A stretch of 64,000 nucleotides of DNA from Niastella vici (GTDB lineage Bacteria; Bacteroidota; Bacteroidia; Chitinophagales; Chitinophagaceae). The stretch spans positions 186,001-250,000 of the forward strand of contig NZ_LVYD01000102.1 of NCBI RefSeq assembly GCF_002077945.1, given 5' to 3'. Of the stretch, positions 9,082 to 15,935 are shown one piece after another. Below the pieces are notes generated by a model. It saw nothing but the letters and a program-made list of their open reading frames with translations. It was not told where the DNA came from and did no database searches. Numbering within the stretch: position 1 is the stretch's first letter; every line of letters starts with the position of its first letter. The position numbers were made by a program, and so were the translations under genes.

Positions 9082-9417
9082 ATGGCAAAGAAGAAACGCA
9101 TTGCTGCAAGAAGCACCGTTCAGGTAAGAAAGAAGGCATCAGCAACCAGAAAGAAAGCCGCGACAAAAAAGAAAAAAACGGCCAAAAAAGCACCCGCTTC
9201 GGCTAAATCAGCCACCAACCGGTTGGTGATCCACACAAATGATATTACAAAGATCCTGGGGATCAATATACGCACCGCTCAACGGTTGCTGCAAACGATC
9301 CGCGAAGAATTGGGCCGGAAGAAGAAAGACTACGTTTCCATCAAAGAATTTGCCCAGTATGTACACCTTGGTGAAGAGGAGGTAAAAGAAAACCTCAGCG
9401 AAACCGTGCTCTCCTGA
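9082..9417 (+). CDS. Lys-rich histone H1-like tail fused to HTH domain
   Basis: A 111-residue protein from the ATG at 9082; an in-frame TTG at 9073 is less likely. Residues 1-45 are almost only Lys, Ala, Arg, Ser and Thr, like bacterial histone H1-type tails. Residues about 50-108 form a compact HTH/wing domain (NDITKILGINIRTAQRLLQT, then VSIKEFAQYV) of a type often seen in Bacteroidota DNA-binding proteins. It is likely a nucleoid-associated or regulatory DNA-binding protein. It is flanked on both sides by the same composite site, suggesting autoregulation or movement as a unit. Another Lys-rich small protein lies at 27022. Confidence 0.75.
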   Translation: MAKKKRIAARSTVQVRKKASATRKKAATKKKKTAKKAPASAKSATNRLVIHTNDITKILGINIRTAQRLLQTIREELGRKKKDYVSIKEFAQYVHLGEEEVKENLSETVLS

Positions 9418-9442
9418 CGGATTTGACGGGTTTTTGTGCCGC

Positions 9443-9460
9443 AGACGCTGGCAGGCGTCT
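9443..9460 (+). terminator. Weak terminator-like hairpin after 9417
   Basis: AGACGC (9443-9448), 6-nt loop, GCGTCT (9455-9460), 25 bp after the stop of the HTH gene. No T tract follows, so termination is uncertain. Confidence 0.3.
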
Positions 9461-9468
9461 TACGACGC

Positions 9469-9542
9469 TTTGTACACATTGTTCCGGTGAACTACGGAAA
9501 CGCTAATTATTTTATTATGGTAAGCCATTAAGTTGGCTTACC
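9469..9542 (+). repeat. Second copy of the composite site flanking the HTH gene
   Basis: TTTGTACAC...TCCG at 9469-9486 matches 15 of 18 bases of 9011-9028. It is followed by GGTAAGCCA (9519-9527), TTAAGT, TGGCTTACC (9534-9542), a perfect 9-bp inverted repeat sharing GTAAGCCA/TGGCTTA with the upstream copy. The distance between the two elements differs (4 versus 32 bases), so they are separable modules. Confidence 0.5.
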
Positions 9543-9638
9543 ATCAGGCTTTGCGGCATAAGTTGGTAAATTGGATACATTGTTTCAAATTTTGGCCTGC
9601 AGCTTTTTAATTTATTTTTATGGGTTTCAAAGGTTGTA

Positions 9639-9722
9639 GAAACAGTCGCTTACGATGAGGCATAAGTTCGCAACCTGGCGGAAACAGTCACCAACTATGA
9701 GACGTAAGTTCACAACTTTGGC
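9639..9722. repeat. 42-bp direct repeat, two copies
   Basis: Copies at 9639-9680 and 9681-9722, each starting GAAACAGTC and containing TAAGTTC(G/A)CAAC. The unit length is twice the 21-bp unit that follows. Looser relatives of the TAAGTT..CAAC theme occur at about 9555 and 9891. No coding frame is convincing in this region. Confidence 0.6.
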
Positions 9723-9725
9723 CCC

Positions 9726-9851
9726 AATGTTTTATACTTTCCACCTAATGTTTTGAACTTTCCAGGCAATGTTCGAAACTTTCCATTCAATCTTTTAAAC
9801 TTTCCACGCAATGTTTTGAACTTTCCATTCAATCTTTTGAACTTTCCACAT
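9726..9851. repeat. 21-bp tandem repeat, six copies
   Basis: Six head-to-tail 21-bp units start at 9726, 9747, 9768, 9789, 9810 and 9831. The consensus is AATGTTTTGAACTTTCCA plus 3 variable bases; ACTTTCCA is invariant. The unit is open when read on the plus strand (N-V/L-x-x-F-P-x), but the frame has no start codon and is closed by stops at 9705 and 9867, so it is non-coding. The period equals two helical turns. The rest of 9420-10101 holds the 42-bp repeats and AT-rich DNA without a gene. Confidence 0.85.
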
Positions 9852-10101
9852 GAAGTTGCAAACATCTAACCAATAGTTTGAAACATATGCGGCATAGTTA
9901 GCAACTTTTTAGCCGCGCTTTCCAAAAAACGGCTCCAGATAGCCGTTTGTAGTGTAAAACGATCAACTTCGGTTCCATTTCCTTCCACGCTTCTTCCAAT
10001 ATTTTGAAATCAATCCATAAACTATCCATATTTCTGGAATTGGATTGGCACCTTTTACATACGTGTATGATATGCAATTAAGGTAATTGTTGAAGGATGT
10101 T

Positions 10102-11181
10102 CTATTTTTTTACCAGTTTACCGGATTTTCCTTCCAATCCCTTAACCATTTGCTTATACTCAGGAAACCCAGGTTGCCTGTAGTAATCCATTAAAGCTGC
10201 CTGGGTTGCGGTATTATTAAATCCTAACCCATCAATAAATACTTCATCCAATATAAGAGCTAATAAACGCTCACGGGTGACCCCATTATAATTTTGTTTG
10301 GCGTTATTATAAAAAAGGGTTGGCAGTTCCTCTTTCGATTTGAACTTTTCATTAGTAACATCAAAATTCAATTTCCGCAGGGTCTCCATTTGATTAAAGC
10401 GCGACAAAGTATAAGTTGAGCCATAATAATCAGGCAACCCTCTAAGCCATTTACCCCAATGCTTATATTGTGTTGAGTCCCATACCGCAATCAGGTTTGA
10501 AGCCGTTATACCCGACGCAGAATCATTCATGCTATGTTTTCTTAATGCGGTGTAAGCATCAATACGATCATTCTCTATCGAACCAACAAGGGCGGATTTT
10601 AAATAATTATATTCAAAAGGCTGAAGTTTCGCTTTGTTTGAATCAAGGATGGGCAGTAGCAGGGAAAGTTTCTGGTCTAAATAACGGCTCCAATTAAGGT
10701 AATCATTGATTGAATGTATCGTATTGCAATTTTTTGTGGGAATGCCCAGTCTTTTCCCTTCTTCCAAAAGCATTTTCCAGGTCATTAATTTGTTGGCACC
10801 CCTGCCTATAAAAAAGGGTTCGTCATTATGATATTTAATTCTAATGCTGTCGCCGGGGGAAACAAGATTTAATTTACCGAATCCATAATTCATCTCTATG
10901 GGCTTATCTGAAAGGAATTCCCACTTTACTTTATTTTTTGAAACTTTCGCTTCCACATAATCATATGGCGGAGAATTCTCCACTCTGATCACCGGCCGGA
11001 AAGCGATTTCCATGTTTTCCTTCATTTCAAAATTAGCAGGTCTTTGCGTGGTCATTTCGTCGGAAAGCTGAAGTTCAATTATGGTCCTTTTGCCAGTTCC
11101 CTTGTATCCTTCTGATACCTGACAACCCCATAATAAGCCTGTAAATAAAAACAGGAGTGATCGATTGGCTGAAAAAGTCAT
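10102..11181 (-). CDS. Lipoprotein homologous to the N-terminal module of the thioredoxin-phosphatase fusion
   Basis: A 359-residue protein with a lipoprotein signal (LLWGC, Cys20). It is colinear with about residues 20-350 of the protein at 15936-18488. Shared blocks are PGDSIRIKYHNDEPFF versus PGDSVRVHFEGNEPVF, GRGANK versus GKGANK, YLNWSRYL versus YLDWNAYL, and a C-terminal block around GVTRERL versus GVIREKT. It ends where the thioredoxin domain of the fusion begins. This type of region precedes thioredoxin domains in many Bacteroidota TlpA-like proteins; its function is unknown. It is the last gene of the operon starting at 15279, with 22 bp to the gene before it. Confidence 0.8.
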   Translation of the reverse strand: MTFSANRSLLFLFTGLLWGCQVSEGYKGTGKRTIIELQLSDEMTTQRPANFEMKENMEIAFRPVIRVENSPPYDYVEAKVSKNKVKWEFLSDKPIEMNYGFGKLNLVSPGDSIRIKYHNDEPFFIGRGANKLMTWKMLLEEGKRLGIPTKNCNTIHSINDYLNWSRYLDQKLSLLLPILDSNKAKLQPFEYNYLKSALVGSIENDRIDAYTALRKHSMNDSASGITASNLIAVWDSTQYKHWGKWLRGLPDYYGSTYTLSRFNQMETLRKLNFDVTNEKFKSKEELPTLFYNNAKQNYNGVTRERLLALILDEVFIDGLGFNNTATQAALMDYYRQPGFPEYKQMVKGLEGKSGKLVKK

Positions 11182-11203
11182 TATGTTTAATATAAATTTT
11201 GAA

Positions 11204-12115
11204 TTATTTTATTTTTTTCCTTTTCCCGGCAGCATCCATACTGTAATAGTTATCTTTTTTTATGATCAGCGCTTCTGAAATGCCGGCTGCATGGTCGGTA
11301 TTCACGTTGATCACTTTACCATTAAAAAGAGTGGTTATTTCACTTACTATAGTGTGACCGGTAATAATGCTTTTAACTCCGAAATGAGTAAGTATAGCAT
11401 CAATGTCATTTTCTGAAATTGTTTGGCGGTAATAACCCCGGTACCAAAAAGGTGACAGGTCGCTGTTAAAGATCAATTTCAGGGAAGAATCAATAAAGCT
11501 TTCCTTTGCCCTGGTGTAATGTTGACGGGCGCGATTGTTCAATTCAGCTATGCTTACATTTAATTTGATTATTTCGGGGGCAATTCCTCCATGCACAAAC
11601 AAAACATCGCCTATTTTTTCTATAATATTCTTTGTGCACAACCATCGCCATAATTCATTATTAGCGCCATACAAAGCCGTAGGGGGATTTTTGTAAGAAT
11701 TCGTTGCTGCATATTTAGGATGAACATAACGCCAATCACCATTTAAATTCATGATCTCATGGTTACCCAGAATGAAATGAACGTAGCCCCCCACTCTCCT
11801 GGCTTTTTCTTCCAGATAATAAATAAGCCAAAGACATTCGGAAACCTGTTCTCCCCGGTCAAAACAATCGCCAACAATTACAAGATGCCCCTCGTCATAC
11901 ACCCATTTCAGGTGTTTATCAATTACCCCACCCTTGTATAATAACCGGCAGAAAGCCTGAAAATTACCTTCAATATCAGACACAACGAATACTTTCGACG
12001 TTTTTCTATATTCTGCTTCCTCATTTCGCATACTTTGCTTTAGCCGAACAGAAAAGAATAGATCGTTTTTTTCAGGATGAGGCACTTGTAACGATATTTT
12101 TGGAGAAGTTAACAT
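11204..12115 (-). CDS. PPP-type metallophosphoesterase, stand-alone
   Basis: A 303-residue phosphatase of the PPP/Shewanella-like group. Motifs: SDIEGNF (residues about 46-52; Glu where most PPP enzymes have His in GDxHG), GDCFDRG, GNHEIMNLNGD, HGGIAPE, and GHTIV near the C-terminus. GNHE-M-N-x-x-G-D is typical of Shewanella-like protein phosphatases, some of which act on phosphoproteins. There is no signal peptide, so it is predicted cytoplasmic, unlike its paralogue fused in the protein at 15936-18488. It follows the lyase-kinase gene by 22 bp in the same operon, so reversing phosphorylation made by the neighbouring kinases is an attractive inference. The first ~40 residues align with the linker of the fusion protein. 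Confidence 0.85.
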   Translation of the reverse strand: MLTSPKISLQVPHPEKNDLFFSVRLKQSMRNEEAEYRKTSKVFVVSDIEGNFQAFCRLLYKGGVIDKHLKWVYDEGHLVIVGDCFDRGEQVSECLWLIYYLEEKARRVGGYVHFILGNHEIMNLNGDWRYVHPKYAATNSYKNPPTALYGANNELWRWLCTKNIIEKIGDVLFVHGGIAPEIIKLNVSIAELNNRARQHYTRAKESFIDSSLKLIFNSDLSPFWYRGYYRQTISENDIDAILTHFGVKSIITGHTIVSEITTLFNGKVINVNTDHAAGISEALIIKKDNYYSMDAAGKRKKIK

Positions 12116-12137
12116 AGCGTAATTTCTTTGGTTAAAT

Positions 12138-13511
12138 TTATTTTCCTGATCGTAACAATTGTTCTGAATAAGCCGTAATGCACTGGCTTATTTCCTGAAT
12201 TCCGGGCCGGTTACCCGGGTTATGATCAAGACATTTGACAATTATCTGAATTACATTTTCATTGACAGGTAGTTTGTAAAGTTTCTTTGTGGTCTTATTA
12301 ACCTCTTCCTCAATAAACTCACCAGGATGAATGTTGGTCAACAGGAAAATCAATAATGCGCCTATAGAATAGATATCTTCCTTCCAGGAAGGAATTAAAG
12401 CGTTTTGTTGTTCCGGTGCCTGGTAGCCTTTAGAAATAGTTATAAAAGCCTTATTGGGAAGTGACTCTTTAGCTGAAAATGCCACCTCAAAATCCAGCAC
12501 GATCGGCGTGCCGTCAGGCGCTATCATAAAATTTTCACCTTTTATGTCCCGGTGGATATAGCCCGATTCATGAATGTTAGCAATAAGCTGAAGGCAATTC
12601 AAAAAATATTTCAGGATGTACACTTTCGTTGGTAATGGAAGCTGCGGCCAGGAGTTATGCGTATAAAAAGATTGGATTTTTGATACCAGGGTACTCCCTC
12701 TTTTAAATTCTATAACGAGGTAGCTGTTGTCGTGCGCCACAAAAAAGTGGAGGAACCGGGGAACACCGGTCAATTCTTTTAAATCGGTCAATACCTTTTT
12801 TTGCCATAATAGCCGGTCGTGTATTGTTCTGCCGGTAAGATCATCAACCATATTCATGTTGCCCTGCTTAATCAGGCATTCCCTGAATAAAAATCGTTCC
12901 CGGTAAATGGCTTTGTAAATATTTCCTTTTGCAGAAGTCCGGATCCTTTTTGTTAGAAGATATTTTTTTGCCAGGATGAGTGTACGCGCTGGTTGAACTA
13001 TTTCTATTATGTCTTTAAATGGAATAGCAGCTTTACCCGGAATGTATTCTTTTTTAATTTTTTTGCCATTCTTAACTTTCAACATTTCGCTGAAGCAGGC
13101 ATATAAAACTTGTCCTACCCGCATTGTATTCAATACCCTGGGACCCATAAACTTTTTCACCAACGGCTGTAATAGGGTAACCATTCGAACGGCTTGTGCT
13201 TCGGAAAGTGGATGAAGACAAATTACTTTTCCAACTTTATCGGGCCCATACCGTCCTATGTTAACATATTGGTGTAGCAAGCGGTTTTTAATTAACCGGA
13301 ATGGCACCTGTTCCTGGATCAGAAGGGGTAAAATACAATGCAGTAATTCAGGCAGCTGCGCCCTGATCACACTAACAAAGATCAGCCATTTATTTGTTGA
13401 GGAACACTCTCCAGACACAAGCCAGGGTTCTTTATCTGAAAAACGTACATTGTATTTCTTTAATGCATCTGCATAATTCAGTAATTGGTTATATGGAAGT
13501 GTTTCACTCAT
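12138..13511 (-). CDS. Lyase-like plus kinase protein (class III lanthipeptide synthetase-like, no cyclase)
   Basis: A 457-residue protein. Residues about 28-145 resemble the N-terminal phospho-Ser/Thr lyase domain of class III/IV lanthionine synthetases: W-x-I-x-V-S, a PFRLIKN block matching the usual PFK.L.., GKVICLHP (Lys95) in place of GKFITIYP, and GPRVL. Residues about 185-450 form a kinase domain with Lys215 (CLIK), HRD 320-322, Asn327 and DFE 340-342. A block shared with the 5903 protein (HDRLLWQ versus RDRLIWQ) shows the kinases are paralogues. The LanC-like cyclase is missing; the chain stops after the kinase. Cytoplasmic, no signal. Third gene of the operon starting at 15279. Lyase assignment rests on pattern similarity and is less sure than the kinase. 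Confidence 0.75.
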   Translation of the reverse strand: MSETLPYNQLLNYADALKKYNVRFSDKEPWLVSGECSSTNKWLIFVSVIRAQLPELLHCILPLLIQEQVPFRLIKNRLLHQYVNIGRYGPDKVGKVICLHPLSEAQAVRMVTLLQPLVKKFMGPRVLNTMRVGQVLYACFSEMLKVKNGKKIKKEYIPGKAAIPFKDIIEIVQPARTLILAKKYLLTKRIRTSAKGNIYKAIYRERFLFRECLIKQGNMNMVDDLTGRTIHDRLLWQKKVLTDLKELTGVPRFLHFFVAHDNSYLVIEFKRGSTLVSKIQSFYTHNSWPQLPLPTKVYILKYFLNCLQLIANIHESGYIHRDIKGENFMIAPDGTPIVLDFEVAFSAKESLPNKAFITISKGYQAPEQQNALIPSWKEDIYSIGALLIFLLTNIHPGEFIEEEVNKTTKKLYKLPVNENVIQIIVKCLDHNPGNRPGIQEISQCITAYSEQLLRSGK

Positions 13512-13544
13512 GGTATATATTGCCGTATCCTGTGCGTTACAATT

Positions 13545-14063
13545 TTAATTAGTGAAAAAACTATGCAGGTCCTGCTTTACAGTGATGGGAATACTGGATA
13601 TTTTCTTATAAGCCTTTTGATTAAAAGTATAATAGATTGTAGGCTTGTCAGAATACAGGTCATATTTAAATGCCCTGTTCATACTATCAAGAAATAATTT
13701 GTTTTCAATTATTGGAAGCTCTGAATTTTCTTCCTTAAAGTAGGCGCCGATAGTTTTGCGGCCACCATTGGCTGAGATCACCACAAACCGGCGATCAGGC
13801 AGGTCGCCCCGGTGCTCGATAATACTATCAATTGTTTTTTTTCTACAGGCAGGACAGCTGGCCTGAACGGGTAAGATCAAAAATGCCAGTGAATCGCTTC
13901 TTCTGGCTTCTGGTATAGTATTGTTAGTTACGGCAATAAGATTATTAAAAATATTTGTTTGCCTGCTGGCTTCTGTAATTAATTCAATGCTTTTTTGCTT
14001 TTTTCCTGCTTCATTACAAGCCAGGCATATAGTTAAAGCCAGCAATATGGAAAAGATTTTCAT
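13545..14063 (-). CDS. Thioredoxin-like lipoprotein
   Basis: A 172-residue lipoprotein (signal ending CLAC, Cys16). The motif SCPACRKK (about residues 70-77) is a C-x-x-C redox centre in a thioredoxin-like setting, followed by VVISANGG and a strand containing the cis-Pro-like segment SDKPTIYY. It is periplasmic and probably anchored to a membrane. It is second in the operon, 22 bp after the beta-propeller gene and 33 bp before the lyase-kinase gene. A thiol-reducing or disulfide-forming role towards the two-Cys peptide at 15462 is inference. Confidence 0.75.
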   Translation of the reverse strand: MKIFSILLALTICLACNEAGKKQKSIELITEASRQTNIFNNLIAVTNNTIPEARRSDSLAFLILPVQASCPACRKKTIDSIIEHRGDLPDRRFVVISANGGRKTIGAYFKEENSELPIIENKLFLDSMNRAFKYDLYSDKPTIYYTFNQKAYKKISSIPITVKQDLHSFFTN

Positions 14064-14085
14064 GACATTATTTATTAGGAGCTCT

Positions 14086-15279
14086 TTAATTTTTCGTTAG
14101 CTGGGTATTGTTTTCCCGGCTGTCAACGTAAGCAAGCCTTACAAAGTGCAATGCATATTCATCGTTGGACCTTGTTCTGGCATAAATATTTCCATCGGCC
14201 GAAATAAACAAACTACTAAAGGAGATATTCTCATCAATTAACGATTCGCCAATGATTTTTAAATGCTCATCAAAGATCAATATGCTTCTTTTTCTATTCA
14301 GGTTCTTTGATTCAAAATCTGCCTCACTTATCTTTTGCTTCGCCAGGCGCAAATATCTTTTATGGTAACCATCAAAATAAATAGCACCATAGGAATCCCG
14401 TAGCATATACTGTTTACCCGCTTTATCATTTAACAGGTCTTCCTTTTTAACCGGAGTTATATCACTGGTTTGATACTGGCTTTTGCCGCAATAAGATAGA
14501 TTGTGACCGGCCAGGTCCGACTCATATACATTGGTATCTGCAGGAAAGCTAAAAACGAAATATCCGTTGTTATTATAGCAATAGTTGCCTTCTAAAAAAT
14601 GATAACCAAAATAATTTTCCTGGTACATTCTGGGCAGGGAATAGTGCAATTTTGCTTTCCCGTTCAATAGATCAAACGAGTATACTGCTTTCCATTTTGC
14701 CAACGACCGTAAGGAAGTTTCGTTAATGGACGGCCGTACTCCTGCATACAACTGATTGTCCTGAATTACCGGCGGGCTGTTGTTGTCAAAAACCGCCCTG
14801 GCCAATTCAGGTTTTTGAAGAAATTTAAAAGTTTTGTTTAAGTGCCCGGCACTGTCAACCAGGTATAACGAGGCATTGTTGGTCACAAAAATACTGTCAA
14901 AGTTTTTGACAAATGCTGAGGTTTTATATAGATCATGACCTGATAATATTTTTTTCAGTTCAAGGCGTTTAATTAATTGTCTTGAGTGTAAATCGTAAAT
15001 ATTTAATGCCTCAGCCCGTTGGTCATGGAAACAAACATATTCTTTATTTCTAATAACAAAGCTCAATGTTGATTTTATTGCATTGTAGCTGTTTTCATCT
15101 AATGGAAAATGTAAGGTATCAGTAGTGGGTAGTAATTTTATAAGGCCGTATTGTGGCATTATATAAATATGAATAGTAGCGTTTGCGTCAGGTGTATTCC
15201 TGCATCTGGAATTTAATAACAGAACCAACAACAGCATTAAATGCCATGCGTGAAATTGTTGTTTGTTATTTGATGTCAT
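14086..15279 (-). CDS. DUF4221-like beta-propeller lipoprotein
   Basis: A 397-residue protein with an N-terminal hydrophobic stretch ending in NSRC (lipobox). The ATG at 15279 gives a long n-region; a second Met (residue 15) sits directly before the hydrophobic core and could be the true start. The body has repeated strand patterns (ALNIYDLHSRQLIKRLEL, NFDSIFVTNNASLYLVDSAG) typical of the DUF4221/six-bladed propeller lipoproteins that often sit beside small exported peptides in Bacteroidota. First gene of a five-gene operon (15279 to 10102) with spacings of 22, 33, 22 and 22 bp, controlled by operator copy 3. Confidence 0.75.
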   Translation of the reverse strand: MTSNNKQQFHAWHLMLLLVLLLNSRCRNTPDANATIHIYIMPQYGLIKLLPTTDTLHFPLDENSYNAIKSTLSFVIRNKEYVCFHDQRAEALNIYDLHSRQLIKRLELKKILSGHDLYKTSAFVKNFDSIFVTNNASLYLVDSAGHLNKTFKFLQKPELARAVFDNNSPPVIQDNQLYAGVRPSINETSLRSLAKWKAVYSFDLLNGKAKLHYSLPRMYQENYFGYHFLEGNYCYNNNGYFVFSFPADTNVYESDLAGHNLSYCGKSQYQTSDITPVKKEDLLNDKAGKQYMLRDSYGAIYFDGYHKRYLRLAKQKISEADFESKNLNRKRSILIFDEHLKIIGESLIDENISFSSLFISADGNIYARTRSNDEYALHFVRLAYVDSRENNTQLTKN

Positions 15280-15340
15280 TTTTTTAAATATTTATGCTTG
15301 TTATTAAATATAATATTCAGGCTTTACGGGAGCACAAACA

Positions 15341-15376
15341 CTAAGTTATTAATAGCTACTGCAGTTAAACTGCAGC
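15341..15376 (-). promoter_or_regulatory. Operator copy 3 upstream of the lyase-kinase operon
   Basis: Read on the minus strand: GCTGCAG-TTTAA-CTGCAGT (15376-15358), then 9 nt, then TAACTTAG (15348-15341). The left arm has one mismatch to ACTGCAG. The -7-like element ends 62 bp from the start codon position at 15279, exactly the same distance as between copy 4 and the peptide gene. Confidence 0.7.
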
Positions 15377-15412
15377 AAATAAATGAGCCAACTCAACAAG
15401 ACGGCTGAAATA

Positions 15413-15448
15413 AAAGAGGATGTCTCTTTTTGTTGAGACATCCTCTTT
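15413..15448 (-). terminator. Strong terminator after the peptide gene
   Basis: A perfect 14-bp stem, AAAGAGGATGTCTC (15413-15426) with GAGACATCCTCTTT (15435-15448) and an 8-nt loop. It lies 13 bp after the stop codon of the peptide gene on the minus strand. It ends in TTT on both strands. It isolates the peptide gene as a one-gene transcript from the operon downstream. Confidence 0.8.
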
Positions 15449-15461
15449 ATGTTAATCAGCA

Positions 15462-15758
15462 TTAAATATCACCAACAGTTGTATTGTTGGCAGTTTGATA
15501 TCCTAATTCAGTATAGCTATTTGTTTGATTTACACCAGTTGTTAATGAACCGGCAGTGGCGTTACAGGAATTTGCGTCCTGGCGGAAAGTACAGGTATTA
15601 ACAGCTGCACCACCATCATTGCTGATATCTCCTCTAAGTGTACCGTTGCTTGCAACCCTGTTAGTATTTTTTGAGGGCATGAAAGCGGCAGTTACTGCAG
15701 ATACAGCCATTAATGAAAGGCCTACAAGAGACAGTTTTCTTAATGATAACTTTTGCAT
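15462..15758 (-). CDS. Small exported Ser/Thr/Asn-rich peptide with two Cys, candidate modified-peptide precursor
   Basis: 98 residues. The N-terminus (MQKLSLRKLSLVGLSLMAVS, then AVTAAF) looks like a Sec signal with cleavage near VTA-A. It recalls the small exported peptides of the DUF6520/NVEALA kind in Bacteroidota, which occur with MauE-like and propeller genes. The mature part has exactly two Cys, nine residues apart (CTFRQDANSC), followed by a Ser/Thr/Asn-rich tail (NATAGSLTTGVNQTNSYTEL, ending TTVGDI). It has its own operator (copy 4) and its own strong terminator, so it is a monocistronic unit. Sharing the operator with both synthetase-like genes suggests it is their substrate. An exported disulfide peptide unrelated to lanthionine chemistry remains possible. 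Confidence 0.7.
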   Translation of the reverse strand: MQKLSLRKLSLVGLSLMAVSAVTAAFMPSKNTNRVASNGTLRGDISNDGGAAVNTCTFRQDANSCNATAGSLTTGVNQTNSYTELGYQTANNTTVGDI

Positions 15759-15819
15759 AATAAATAATTTTTAATGATTAATAATAAATGATGATAATCA
15801 ATGGCCATTAATTATCATA

Positions 15820-15855
15820 CTAAATTAGTAGTCGTAACTGCAGTGATACTTCAGT
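15820..15855 (-). promoter_or_regulatory. Operator copy 4 upstream of the peptide gene
   Basis: Read on the minus strand: ACTGAAG-TATCA-CTGCAGT (15855-15837), one mismatch from the perfect palindrome, then 9 nt, then TAATTTAG (15827-15820). The -7-like element lies 62 bp before the start codon at 15758, as in copy 3. Confidence 0.65.
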
Positions 15856-15885
15856 GGAATATTAAATTTATTAAGGGGAATAAAA

Positions 15886-15918
15886 GAAGCCTGCCAATGA
15901 ATAACAGGGGCAGGCTTC
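15886..15918 (-). terminator. Terminator after the thioredoxin-phosphatase fusion gene
   Basis: GAAGCCTGCC (15886-15895) pairs perfectly with GGCAGGCTTC (15909-15918) across a 13-nt loop. On the minus strand TTTTATT follows. It lies 17 bp past the stop of the fusion gene and ends the SusC-SusD-fusion transcript before operator copy 4. Confidence 0.75.
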
Positions 15919-15935
15919 CTTATATTTTTGGGTTC

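Noticed and set aside
9726..9851. Possible CRISPR array
   Set aside because: Units are contiguous 21-bp tandem repeats with no unique spacers and no cas genes nearby.
9705..9869. Possible heptad-repeat protein read from the 21-bp units
   Set aside because: The frame is open only between stops at 9705 and 9867, has no start codon, and the unit variation is not biased to third codon positions.
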